Source of the DNA: Oscillospiraceae bacterium
Lineage (GTDB): Bacteria > Bacillota > Clostridia > Oscillospirales > Acutalibacteraceae
Reading direction: 5' to 3'
Length of the DNA: 36,395 nt
Assembly (NCBI GenBank): GCA_015066445.1
Contig: SVOK01000020.1
Span: 1-36,395, forward strand
Position numbers and translations under genes: made by a program. The notes below the pieces were generated by a model. The model was given only the letters and a program-made list of their open reading frames with translations. It was not told where the DNA came from and searched no databases. Below, piece by piece: positions 1 to 6,762 of the stretch (within the stretch, counting starts at the first letter, position 1; each line of letters opens with the position of its first letter).

Positions 1-259
1 CAATAGCACAAAAAATAAGAGAAAATCCGAAAGGTCGGCGCCAATAGATAGCGTAAAACACGCCCCACAGGCAGACAGCGGTCAGTATAAGGTAGACAAG
101 AAAACGCACCGCTTTTGATTTTGCATCTACAAGGACGAGAACTGCGGGGATATACAACATTGAAAGTGCAAATCTCATCACTATAGCATCATCAAGATAT
201 ATAAATATGTAACCGGTCATTATTCCTGCCACAAGTTCGATTAGGTATGTACAAACCAT
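1..259 (-). CDS. Membrane protein fragment, runs off the left edge
   Basis: The minus strand is open from about 286 down to position 1. The first ATG is at 259, but no Shine-Dalgarno site precedes it. The visible part is strongly hydrophobic, with about three likely transmembrane stretches and short basic loops (for example around DAKSKAVR). It begins right after the stop of the AbiEi-like gene, so it may be the C-terminal part of a gene whose 5' end was lost. The hydrophobic pattern recalls the end of EpsG/Wzy-type polysaccharide polymerases, but that is only an impression. The position where an AbiEii toxin would be expected is taken by this fragment. Function is not assigned. Confidence 0.4.
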   Translation of the reverse strand, partial: MVCTYLIELVAGIMTGYIFIYLDDAIVMRFALSMLYIPAVLVLVDAKSKAVRFLVYLILTAVCLWGVFYAIYWRRPFGFSLIFCAI

Positions 260-266
260 ACAACTA

Positions 267-887
267 TTACTGCGGCACACGGTAGATTACCTCGCTTTCA
301 ATTAGATTTCTGCAAGTCTTATCGGGAAAATACGGTATGTATTTGGTAATTTGCCTTTGGGTTATGCGGTTTTCTGCGATATAGTCGCTTATGAGTTTGC
401 GTTTATACTCATCAAGGGTTTCTACATCAATACCGTTCATTAGTTCCAAGAAGCATAGAACAGGCGCATTAAATTTATCGATTTTAGTTCTTGGTTTACG
501 AAGTGATATTCGATAATTGCCCAACTTGACTTTATGCAAATCTCGGCTTTCTTCATTGGTATAGATTTCGATAACGGCGGGTTTAAGTTTAGATATACCG
601 AGTTCGTATTGCAGATAACTTCCTGAATAGTACCCAAAAACATTATCAGTATCTTTTATAAATTTCTTTTCAATTACCTTTCTAGGATTAAAATGTGCAA
701 CTCCAAACGGAGTTGTTTTTGGTATGTAGTAAATACCTGAATCAAATTTAACAACCTTTCCGTCCTGGCATAACTTTCGCAAATCTCTGCTGATTTGTTG
801 AGGACACCAATTATTAAATTTTATTTCTGAAAACAGTATAGGTTTGTTATAACCGAATTCGGATAGCAATGTTTCATATAGGTTCAT
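267..887 (-). CDS. AbiEi-like (DUF6088-type) antitoxin/transcriptional regulator
   Basis: A 206-residue protein resembling the DUF6088/AbiEi_4 group. It has an N-terminal winged-helix-like segment (about residues 10-60, with ISRDLRKLCQDGKVVKF and GIYYIPK) and a C-terminal domain. In this family the protein is the antitoxin of type IV toxin-antitoxin pairs and represses its own promoter. The start at 887 is chosen because AAGGAGGAATTTC lies directly before that ATG; a longer frame to 956 has no such site. A 9-bp inverted repeat lies just upstream. The usual next gene, an AbiEii nucleotidyltransferase toxin, is not visible. A membrane-protein fragment follows instead, so this looks like an orphan antitoxin. 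Family call is moderate; role is inferred. Confidence 0.6.
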   Translation of the reverse strand: MNLYETLLSEFGYNKPILFSEIKFNNWCPQQISRDLRKLCQDGKVVKFDSGIYYIPKTTPFGVAHFNPRKVIEKKFIKDTDNVFGYYSGSYLQYELGISKLKPAVIEIYTNEESRDLHKVKLGNYRISLRKPRTKIDKFNAPVLCFLELMNGIDVETLDEYKRKLISDYIAENRITQRQITKYIPYFPDKTCRNLIESEVIYRVPQ

Positions 888-905
888 GAAATTCCTCCTT
901 TGAGT

Positions 906-942
906 GTTAATGAATTGAAGATGACAACCTAATTTCATTAAC
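906..942. promoter_or_regulatory. Inverted repeat upstream of the AbiEi-like gene
   Basis: GTTAATGAA (906-914) and TTCATTAAC (934-942) form a perfect 9-bp inverted repeat with a 19-bp spacer. It lies 19-55 bp upstream of the start codon of the AbiEi-like gene. AbiEi proteins are known to autoregulate through inverted repeats at their promoters, so this is a candidate operator. Confidence 0.4.
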
Positions 943-1002
943 AGTTTTTTCGACAATTTTTTGCGTTATAAAATCCTTAAAAAGTGCTCGGAACCCCCTT
1001 GT

Positions 1003-1695
1003 TTACTGAATTTGTGTGTAGAAAAAGACCATACCCTCGTTTGTTGGGTATGGTCTTATTTTAACATCATCAGGTGCCATTGCCGCACCCATATTGTTAG
1101 CGTCAGTTATGCCGTAATCCTCGATTTCGCCAAAAGTTACAGCATTTATATACGGTCCCTTTCCCTCGTTTGAGATAACAAGTGCACCCGAGCCCGTAAC
1201 GGTCCATTGAGCGGTTGGCGTGCGCTGTGAGCCGTAATTAAGAGGAAATCGGTACTGCCTTTCAGCCGAACAAAAATGCGAAGATGTTACTGCAACAGCT
1301 TTGTTAGCCGCTCCCGAATCCACAAAAAGTGAGGCAAGCCCCGTAGATAGTGCCATTGTGGAACAAGCACCGTAAAGTCCAATAAACGGAATACCGAGCT
1401 CCCTTATACCGAATGAGCTTCCTATACACTGATTAAGCAGGTCTCCCGCAAAAATTTTATCAATATCCTGAGGATTTAATCCAACCTTATCGAGCGCTAT
1501 CCCAATAGCGGTTTTTTGCAGTTTACTTTCCGCCTTTTCAAAGCTTTTCTCCCCGAAAAAGCTATCAATGGTATAATAATCGAACTCTTCGGATAACGGG
1601 CCCTCGTGTTCCTTTTTACCCACCACCGAGCCATAGCTTATAATGCGTGGCTTACTTTCAAGCTCAATTGTTCTTCTTCCCACTTTACGTGCCAT
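1003..1695 (-). pseudogene. spoVAD: Stage V sporulation protein AD, C-terminally truncated
   Basis: SpoVAD is a thiolase-fold protein of the SpoVA channel complex, which moves dipicolinic acid into the forespore. It is normally about 338 residues. Residues 1-211 here match the family well, including AGDLLNQ, the GACSTMALSTGLAS region, ATSSH-like VTSSHFCSAERQYRFP, TVTGSG and ITDANNMGAAMAP. After AAMAP the expected continuation (AAxDT and about 130 more residues) is replaced by 19 residues read through a hairpin. The start has GAGGTG 6 nt upstream. Neither spoVAC nor spoVAE is present. The break is near 1068-1072. It could be the edge of an inserted element, with the missing part beyond the left edge, or a deletion. 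Confidence 0.85.
1025..1057. terminator. Strong hairpin at the broken end of spoVAD
   Basis: AAGACCATACCC (1025-1036) and GGGTATGGTCTT (1046-1057) form a perfect 12-bp stem with a 9-nt loop. On the minus strand it is followed by TTTTTC, making a good intrinsic terminator; on the plus strand by ATTTTAA. It is read through as part of the aberrant spoVAD tail and begins about 10 bp after the point where SpoVAD homology ends. Confidence 0.7.
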
Positions 1696-1773
1696 ATCTA
1701 CACCTCAAATTAAAAACTTAAATCTATTATAAATAATTTTTGCTTTTTAATCCCGAATATGCGAAAAAGCAAA

Positions 1774-1879
1774 AAATTCCCTAAGCAAGTAATTCAAGCT
1801 TAAGGAATTTCAATATATTTGAAAAAACATAAAATTTATCACAAAAAAGAATACCATAATGGTCTGCTTAGGAAATTTG
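1774..1879. repeat. Three copies of a 13-bp motif, two forming a hairpin
   Basis: AAATTCCCTAAGC (1774-1786) and GCTTAAGGAATTT (1798-1810) form an imperfect 13-bp hairpin. A third related copy, GCTTAGGAAATTT, lies at 1867-1879. The hairpin is followed on the minus strand by TTTTTTGCTTTTT and could be a terminator. No gene is visible between 1696 and 1986; apart from these repeats and a promoter, nothing is recognised there. Confidence 0.4.
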
Positions 1880-1931
1880 GTGCGAGTTGTTCATAACCAA
1901 CCTATTGTGAGTCTGTTAATAAGTGAATATA

Positions 1932-1960
1932 TTTACTTTTGTTTTTTTATGTGATATAAT
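1932..1960 (+). promoter_or_regulatory. Sigma-A-type promoter of the DUF5071-like gene
   Basis: TTTACT (1932-1937), a 17-bp spacer and TATAAT (1955-1960). The -10 box is perfect. It lies 27 bp before the chosen start codon. Confidence 0.6.
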
Positions 1961-1986
1961 TCAAGAAAGTGAGGTGTTATACCATT

Positions 1987-2391
1987 ATGACATTAGACGA
2001 AATTTATGAATCGTTTATTTGGGATTCATCATACACTGACAAAGAATACGAATCTAAGATATTAGTCGGTATAAATGAGGCGAAAAAATACAAATATCTT
2101 TATCCGTTTATTCAGCCGGTAATTCCGGAAAAATCAAAATGTATTTGGGAGCCGTGTGCAAGGGTTATTGCATTAAAAACAGATGAAGAACTGAAGCCGT
2201 ATTTGTACCTATTATTTGAATGGTTGCAAGATTTAAACTGGCCGGGCGCCTATGTTATATTTGATAGATTATTGAAAATGCCCTTTGCGTTGTTGGAAAA
2301 CGAGTTAAATCATTGTAAATTGAGAGCCGAAAAAGAAAAAGATGAATTGTGGTTGATGGCTCTTGAAGATTTTCTTAAACGGAAAATTTAA
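1987..2391 (+). CDS. DUF5071-like protein
   Basis: A 134-residue soluble protein that resembles the DUF5071 family, mainly through the C-terminal signature around LQDLNWPGAYVIFDRLL, followed by a charged helix. The family has no established function. The start is the ATG at 1987, preceded by GAGGTG with a 10-nt gap; a frame from GTG at 1969 would begin on the Shine-Dalgarno site itself. A promoter with a perfect TATAAT lies just upstream. It is a lone plus-strand gene between minus-strand genes, with a stem-loop after its stop. It may be part of a small accessory insertion beside the broken spoVAD, but nothing shows this directly. Confidence 0.6.
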   Translation: MTLDEIYESFIWDSSYTDKEYESKILVGINEAKKYKYLYPFIQPVIPEKSKCIWEPCARVIALKTDEELKPYLYLLFEWLQDLNWPGAYVIFDRLLKMPFALLENELNHCKLRAEKEKDELWLMALEDFLKRKI

Positions 2392-2407
2392 TAACGCATA
2401 ACAATTT

Positions 2408-2457
2408 AACCCACTACGATATCTTTCTGTCAAAAACTGAAAGTGTCATAGTGGGTT
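2408..2457 (+). terminator. Stem-loop after the DUF5071-like gene
   Basis: AACCCACTA (2408-2416) pairs with TAGTGGGTT (2449-2457), and CTTTC/GAAAG can pair inside. There is no T-run afterwards, so termination would be weak or factor-dependent. Confidence 0.4.
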
Positions 2458-2517
2458 ACACTTTGAAAAAGTTGTGTAATAAAAAGGAGTAGTGATAAAC
2501 CTACTCAAAAATGAAGA

Positions 2518-2569
2518 TAAAAAATCGAGTGTTCATTTCCAACATTCAAGTTGGTTATGAACACTCGAT
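2518..2569 (-). terminator. Intrinsic terminator of the two-TM protein gene
   Basis: A perfect 13-bp stem, ATCGAGTGTTCAT (2524-2536) with ATGAACACTCGAT (2557-2569), contains an inner CCAAC/GTTGG stem. On the minus strand it is followed at once by TTTTTTATC. It lies 19 bp past the stop at 2588. Confidence 0.85.
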
Positions 2570-2587
2570 ATGGCAAGTTGCACCGAT

Positions 2588-3418
2588 TTAGATATCGGCA
2601 CTCATTTTTAAAAGATATTGTTGTGATTTTTCTGCAAAAACTGTTTTTTCGCAATTTTCTTTCACTGACATAAAACGGTAGATAGCTTCTATTTTATCCT
2701 CTGCCATATATGCAGCAATTCCTTTAAGATAGTTAATATATCCTTGGGTTGCCTTTGAATTATTCCACACTTCAATACAACTAAAGTTAGAGATTGCTTC
2801 TTTATTTTCTTCGGATATAGCAACTAGCAAATTCATTGTTTTGAGAATTTTATTATACGCATCTTTTGCCTTTTGATTAAGTTTTTTCATATTATTCAAA
2901 GCACTTTCGTATTGCTTAACTGTTGCTTTCAAGGAATCAAAATCACCCAAAAAGAACTCGCAACGAGCCTTATTAAAAAGACCTGTAATCATCATCGCAG
3001 GCTTATTGCTAGCAATCATTTTGTTCGCATAATTTAATGCCGCTTCAAAATTTCCCATATAGATAAAATCAGTAGCGTAAATATGGTCAATATTTTTTTG
3101 CTTATTAAGAACTACGTTAAGTGTTAAATGCTTTTGAGGATTACACTCCAAGTCCATTGATGTAGTCAGAGGAGTCGAAACAAGTACATAAGCAATAATT
3201 TCAAAAAAGAAAATCAACAATACAAGCAATATCGTAAAAATGGGATTGATGCCTTTATAATCAATAATGGTTTTATTTAGAAAGCCTATGTAAATAGGTG
3301 AGCAAGCAGTAATAGTTATCAGTACAGCAATAATCGTTAATACGATCACTACTTTTCTTTTGTGTTGAATTTTTTTAATTAAAGCATCGTACTCGTTAGA
3401 TTGGATAACTTGATTCAT
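2588..3418 (-). CDS. Two-TM protein with a TPR-like cytoplasmic domain, unrecognised
   Basis: A 276-residue protein not assigned to a named family. Residues 1-20 are polar and basic. Two transmembrane segments follow, about 21-48 (VVIVLTIIAVLITITACSPI) and 60-83 (FTILLVLLIFFFEIIAYVLV). From about residue 105 to the end is an alpha-helical region with repeat-like units, such as YMGNFEAALNYANKMI, FNKARCEFFLGDFDSLKATV and INYLKGIAAYMAEDKIEAIYRF. These look like degenerate tetratricopeptide repeats. The start has AAAGGAG 7 nt upstream, a good promoter at 3457-3485 and a strong terminator after the stop, so it is a self-contained transcription unit. A membrane-anchored scaffold is possible, but function is unknown. 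Confidence 0.6.
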   Translation of the reverse strand: MNQVIQSNEYDALIKKIQHKRKVVIVLTIIAVLITITACSPIYIGFLNKTIIDYKGINPIFTILLVLLIFFFEIIAYVLVSTPLTTSMDLECNPQKHLTLNVVLNKQKNIDHIYATDFIYMGNFEAALNYANKMIASNKPAMMITGLFNKARCEFFLGDFDSLKATVKQYESALNNMKKLNQKAKDAYNKILKTMNLLVAISEENKEAISNFSCIEVWNNSKATQGYINYLKGIAAYMAEDKIEAIYRFMSVKENCEKTVFAEKSQQYLLKMSADI

Positions 3419-3456
3419 ACATTAACTCCTTTAAAGAATGGGATTTTATTCACTTA

Positions 3457-3485
3457 ATTGTACCATATCACGACTTATGTTTCAA
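3457..3485 (-). promoter_or_regulatory. Sigma-A-type promoter of the two-TM protein gene
   Basis: On the minus strand: TTGAAA (3485-3480), a 17-bp spacer, TACAAT (3462-3457). Confidence 0.6.
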
Positions 3486-3573
3486 TAATTAAACCGCTAT
3501 ATTTTAGTTCAATTCCTCCCCGAAAGACGTTTTGGACGGAGGATATCTATAAAATTTAACTTTAAAAAACAGA

Positions 3574-3610
3574 AAGAAAAAACCCAGAAACCGTTGTGGT
3601 TTCTGGGTTT
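3574..3610 (-). terminator. Intrinsic terminator of tRNA-fMet
   Basis: AAACCCAGAAACC (3580-3592) and GGTTTCTGGGTTT (3598-3610) form a 13-bp stem with a 5-nt loop. On the minus strand it is followed by TTTTCTTTC. A second smaller hairpin (GAACCGA...TCGGTTC) sits between it and the tRNA. Confidence 0.85.
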
Positions 3611-3642
3611 TCCGAACCGATATCTTTTTCGGTTCGCAATGT

Positions 3643-3718
<76 letters not shown>

Positions 3719-3765
3719 ATATTTAATTAGGGCTGCAGGTTATTAACTTTCCCTACTGCTCTATT

Positions 3766-3794
3766 ATTATACACTAAAGTTATTTATAATGCAA
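3766..3794 (-). promoter_or_regulatory. Promoter of tRNA-fMet
   Basis: On the minus strand: TTGCAT (3794-3789), a 17-bp spacer, TATAAT (3771-3766). Confidence 0.7.
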
Positions 3795-3811
3795 CCCCTT
3801 TTTTTAAAAAA

Positions 3812-4237
3812 TTATTTTTTATTTTTACAAGCCGAACAAATACCGTAAAGGATACTGCCCTCACATTTTAAATCAAAGCCGTGGTCATTAAAAAGATGAG
3901 TGCGTATATGCTCCATAAAATCACATTCGATATGCTCAAGTCTTCCACAATGGGTACACTTTATATGTATATGCTCACTGCAGGAGTTTTTATGCCCCAC
4001 AAACTGATAAACTGCTCTCGCTCCGCTCTCATCGGTGATTTTTATAACCTTATGCTCAGCTGCCAACTTATTAAGAAATCTGTAAACGGTAGTAAAATTA
4101 ACCGAAATATCCATACTCTCAAGATATTCTGTGATATCAGAAACAGAAACGGTTTTATTACCGTTATTTTTTAAAAATTCGAGAATATACTTCCTTGACT
4201 TGGTATTATAGCTGCGGTTTTCGGTCACTCTTACCAC
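3812..4237 (-). CDS. zur: Fur-family repressor, probably Zur
   Basis: A 141-residue Fur-family regulator. The N-terminal winged helix covers about residues 10-80 (recognition region NFTTVYRFLNKL). The C-terminal dimerisation domain carries the structural-zinc cysteines C94, C97, C134 and C137 (CTHCG and CSAC) and a HIHIKC metal-site segment. It diverges from a znuACB operon, and palindromic boxes fill the shared region, so a zinc-sensing role is inferred; Fur and PerR cannot be excluded on sequence alone. The start is GTG at 4237 after GAAGGGA; a second in-frame GTG nine bases on is also possible. Confidence 0.8.
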   Translation of the reverse strand: MVRVTENRSYNTKSRKYILEFLKNNGNKTVSVSDITEYLESMDISVNFTTVYRFLNKLAAEHKVIKITDESGARAVYQFVGHKNSCSEHIHIKCTHCGRLEHIECDFMEHIRTHLFNDHGFDLKCEGSILYGICSACKNKK

Positions 4238-4273
4238 TTCCCTTCTAAAGCATTATATAACTTTTTTAATAAA

Positions 4274-4293
4274 ATTGCAAGTGATTTGCATTT
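4274..4293. promoter_or_regulatory. Upstream candidate Zur operator
   Basis: ATTGCAAGTGATTTGCAT (about 4274-4291) is an imperfect palindrome-like repeat of the TTGCAAAT half-site. It lies just upstream of the znuA -35 box and 40-55 bp upstream of the repressor start, so it could control both directions. Confidence 0.5.
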
Positions 4294-4297
4294 TTGC

Positions 4298-4326
4298 TTG
4301 ACAGGGAACATATTTAGCATTAAAAT
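4298..4326 (+). promoter_or_regulatory. znuACB promoter
   Basis: TTGACA (4298-4303), a 17-bp spacer and TAAAAT (4321-4326). It is followed immediately by the tandem operator at 4330-4350. Confidence 0.7.
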
Positions 4327-4329
4327 ATA

Positions 4330-4350
4330 ATTTGCAAATCATTTGCAAAT
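4330..4350. promoter_or_regulatory. Tandem Zur-type operator over the znuA transcription start
   Basis: Two perfect copies of the palindrome ATTTGCAAAT (4330-4339 and 4341-4350), one base apart, lie between the -10 box and the Shine-Dalgarno site of znuA. The spacing places them over the likely transcription start, as expected for repression by a Fur-family protein. Confidence 0.7.
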
Positions 4351-4361
4351 TGGAGTGTAAT

Positions 4362-5222
4362 ATGAAAAAAACTGTAATAATATTATTAACGCTATTAATC
4401 TCCGTTGTTTCTTTTGCAGGCTGTAAGGCTGAAGAAAGCGCAGAAAATGGGGATAAAAAAACAGTGGCTGTATCAATAGTTCCCGAAGCCACATTTGTAA
4501 ACAAAGTCTGTGGTAATAAATTTAATATTGTGACCGTTATCCCTGCAGGCGCATCACCTGAAACCTATGAGCCCAGCCCTGCAGAAATGAAAGAAATATC
4601 TGAGGCTGAGCTTTATTTTTCTATCGGCGTTCCTGCAGAAGAAAATTCTATACTCCCCATTATAAGCAAGGAAACCAAAACCGTGGCTTTGCATACTAAG
4701 GTGAGTGCTATTTACCCCGACCGCACTGATGACGGCGGCAGAGACCCGCATATATGGCTGTCTCCCAAAAGAGTTATGGTTATGGTAGCTTCCATTGCAG
4801 AGGCTTTTAAAGAGACAGACCCCGAAAATGCCGAATTTTATGAAACTAATGCCAACGAGTATATAAAAGAGCTTGAAAATCTTGACAGTTATATAATTAC
4901 CGCTCTGGCAGGCAGTAAAAACCGCAAGTTTATTGCTTTCCACCCCGCATTTGGCTATTTTGCAGAAGACTATTCTCTTACTATGTACGCTTTAGAGGAG
5001 CATGGCAAGGAAACCACTGCTAAAAGACTTGCCGAAATGGCGGACCTTGCTAAGAGAGAGAATATCAAATCGATTTTTTATCAAGCCGAAGCTTCCAAAA
5101 AACAGGCTCTTGCCTTTGCCGAGGAAATTGACGGCAAAGCTGTGATGTTAGAGCCGTTGTCATCAGATTACATTGCAAATCTCAAAGCTATGACCGATTC
5201 ACTTAAAGAGGCGATAAAATAA
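4362..5222 (+). CDS. znuA: Zinc ABC transporter substrate-binding lipoprotein ZnuA
   Basis: A 286-residue cluster A-I metal-binding protein. It has a lipoprotein signal with the acylated cysteine at about residue 21 (VVSFAGC). Metal-ligand regions visible are DPHIW (His130) and FHPAFGYFA (His194), with an acidic site near LEPLSSDY. The usual first histidine in the PHTYEP motif is replaced by glutamate (PETYEP, Glu67), and there is no His-rich acidic loop. The start at 4362 follows GGAGTGTAAT; an upstream in-frame start would fall inside the operator. It overlaps znuC by one base. Zinc is the likely substrate from the Zur context, though manganese is not excluded. Confidence 0.85.
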   Translation: MKKTVIILLTLLISVVSFAGCKAEESAENGDKKTVAVSIVPEATFVNKVCGNKFNIVTVIPAGASPETYEPSPAEMKEISEAELYFSIGVPAEENSILPIISKETKTVALHTKVSAIYPDRTDDGGRDPHIWLSPKRVMVMVASIAEAFKETDPENAEFYETNANEYIKELENLDSYIITALAGSKNRKFIAFHPAFGYFAEDYSLTMYALEEHGKETTAKRLAEMADLAKRENIKSIFYQAEASKKQALAFAEEIDGKAVMLEPLSSDYIANLKAMTDSLKEAIK

Positions 5223-5944
5223 TGGATTCAGAAATTAAAATTAAAAACCTTTCGGTTGCGTATAGCGGTGTGGATGCCATAACTGATATTAGCCTCGATA
5301 TAAAAAAAGGCGAATTCATTTGCGTTATAGGTCCTAACGGCGGTGGAAAAACCACCCTGCTTAATTCCATTCTGGGATTTTTAAAACCAAATTCGGGTAG
5401 TATTCAGATAACTGACAAAAACGCTATAAGCTATGTTCCCCAAACAGCCGCAATAGACCGCAATTTCCCCATATCTGTTCTTGAAACCGTTTTAACAGCC
5501 TTTTTAAAATCAGGACTGCACCCTTTTAAAAGCTTTAGTAAAGCTGAAAAGGAAAAAGCTCTTAATCTTTTGGGGGAGGTTGGTTTAGAGCGATATGCCA
5601 AGCGGCAGATAGCCGAGCTTTCGGGCGGTGAATTTCAGCGTTTGCTGATAGCAAGAGCTTTAGCCGCAAACCCCAGAATTTTACTTCTTGACGAACCCAC
5701 CGCTAATGTTGATATAGCTTCAAGAGACCGCATTTTTTCTATACTCAAGGAGCTTAATTCAAAAGGGATTACAATTATAACAGTAACTCATGACTTAGCC
5801 GCAGTGCGAAGCCTTGCTACAAAAACGGTAGCTATAAACCGAAGACTTATATACAGTGGTGACTGTCTACTAGACCAAGATATTTACCGCATTATGTGCG
5901 GAGAGGTATTATCCTCAGAAAGCGAGGCGGATACCGATGCTTGA
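5222..5944 (+). CDS. znuC: Zinc ABC transporter ATPase ZnuC
   Basis: A 240-residue ABC ATPase that powers the zinc importer from the cytoplasmic face. It shows Walker A (GPNGGGKTT, about residues 38-46), the Q-loop YVPQ, the ABC signature LSGGEFQRLLIARAL, Walker B ILLLDEPT and the switch histidine in VTHD. Length is normal. The start codon overlaps the znuA stop by one base, and its own end overlaps znuB by 8 bases, so the three genes are translationally coupled. Confidence 0.9.
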   Translation: MDSEIKIKNLSVAYSGVDAITDISLDIKKGEFICVIGPNGGGKTTLLNSILGFLKPNSGSIQITDKNAISYVPQTAAIDRNFPISVLETVLTAFLKSGLHPFKSFSKAEKEKALNLLGEVGLERYAKRQIAELSGGEFQRLLIARALAANPRILLLDEPTANVDIASRDRIFSILKELNSKGITIITVTHDLAAVRSLATKTVAINRRLIYSGDCLLDQDIYRIMCGEVLSSESEADTDA

Positions 5945-6746
5945 AGCATTAACTAAATATTCGTTTTTACAAAATGCCCTGATTGCGGGAATTCTTGCAA
6001 GTGTTCTTTGCGGTATTATCGGGGTTATAATCACCGAAAAAAAGCTGCTTATTATGAGTGGCGGTATTGCCCACACAGCCTACGGCGGAGTGGGACTCGG
6101 TTATTTATTAGGCTTTGAGCCTATTATAGGAGCTGGTATATTTTCGGTTGCGGCGGCACTGATAATCGGTGCTGTACGCCGAAAGAACACCGCTCACAGT
6201 GATATAATAATTTCGCTTTTATGGTCCTTGGGTATGGCGGCAGGTATAGCCTTTACAGGGCTTATGCCAGGATATCCGCCCGATATGAACTCTTACCTTT
6301 TTGGAAATATTTTAGCAGTAACAAAAAGCGATATTTACCTGATGCTTGCACTCACTTTAACAGTAGCCCTTGCTGTTACGCTTTTTTTCAATGACTGGAA
6401 GACCTTTTTATTTGACAGTGGCTTTGCAAAGGTGAACGGTATTAAAACCGCATTTTTAGAATATCTTCTTTTAATTCTCACTGCACTCAGCATTGTGGCA
6501 CTGATAAGAGTTGTAGGCATAATTCTTGTAATAGCGCTTCTGTCCGCCCCTGCCGCCTGCGGAGCACTTCTTACAAAAACACTTAAATCCCGAATAATAA
6601 CCGCTATGCTTTTAAGCGCTTTATTCTGCATATCAGGGCTCACAATCTCCTATTATTTTGGTATTGCCTCGGGAGCGGCGATAGTTTTTATTTCTGTAAT
6701 ATTTTACTTTATATTGCTTATATTTAAAAAACTAAGGACTCGTTGA
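5937..6746 (+). CDS. znuB: Zinc ABC transporter permease ZnuB
   Basis: A 269-residue ABC-3 family permease with about eight hydrophobic segments. Family features include IITEKKLLIMSGGIAHTAYGGVGLGY near the N-terminus, GLMPGYPPDMNSYLFGNIL in the middle and VVGIILVIALLSAPAACG towards the C-terminus. It forms the membrane channel of the ZnuACB importer. The ATG lies inside the end of znuC, and the stop is within the terminator hairpin shared with spoIVA. Confidence 0.9.
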   Translation: MLEALTKYSFLQNALIAGILASVLCGIIGVIITEKKLLIMSGGIAHTAYGGVGLGYLLGFEPIIGAGIFSVAAALIIGAVRRKNTAHSDIIISLLWSLGMAAGIAFTGLMPGYPPDMNSYLFGNILAVTKSDIYLMLALTLTVALAVTLFFNDWKTFLFDSGFAKVNGIKTAFLEYLLLILTALSIVALIRVVGIILVIALLSAPAACGALLTKTLKSRIITAMLLSALFCISGLTISYYFGIASGAAIVFISVIFYFILLIFKKLRTR

Positions 6747-6757
6747 GTCCTTAGTTT
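6728..6757. terminator. Bidirectional terminator between znuB and spoIVA
   Basis: AAACTAAGGACTC (6728-6740) and GAGTCCTTAGTTT (6745-6757) form a 13-bp stem, with T-runs on both strands. It serves the two convergent genes, whose stops are at 6746 and 6763. Confidence 0.85.
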
Positions 6758-6762
6758 TTTGT

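Noticed and set aside
1696-1800. Sigma-G-type promoter for spoVAD
   Set aside because: A GCATA-like -35 can be found but no matching CATNNTA at proper spacing.
1880-2570. Insertion sequence with terminal inverted repeats
   Set aside because: The right copy is fully explained as an intrinsic terminator of the neighbouring gene and no transposase is present, so only the sequence similarity is reported.
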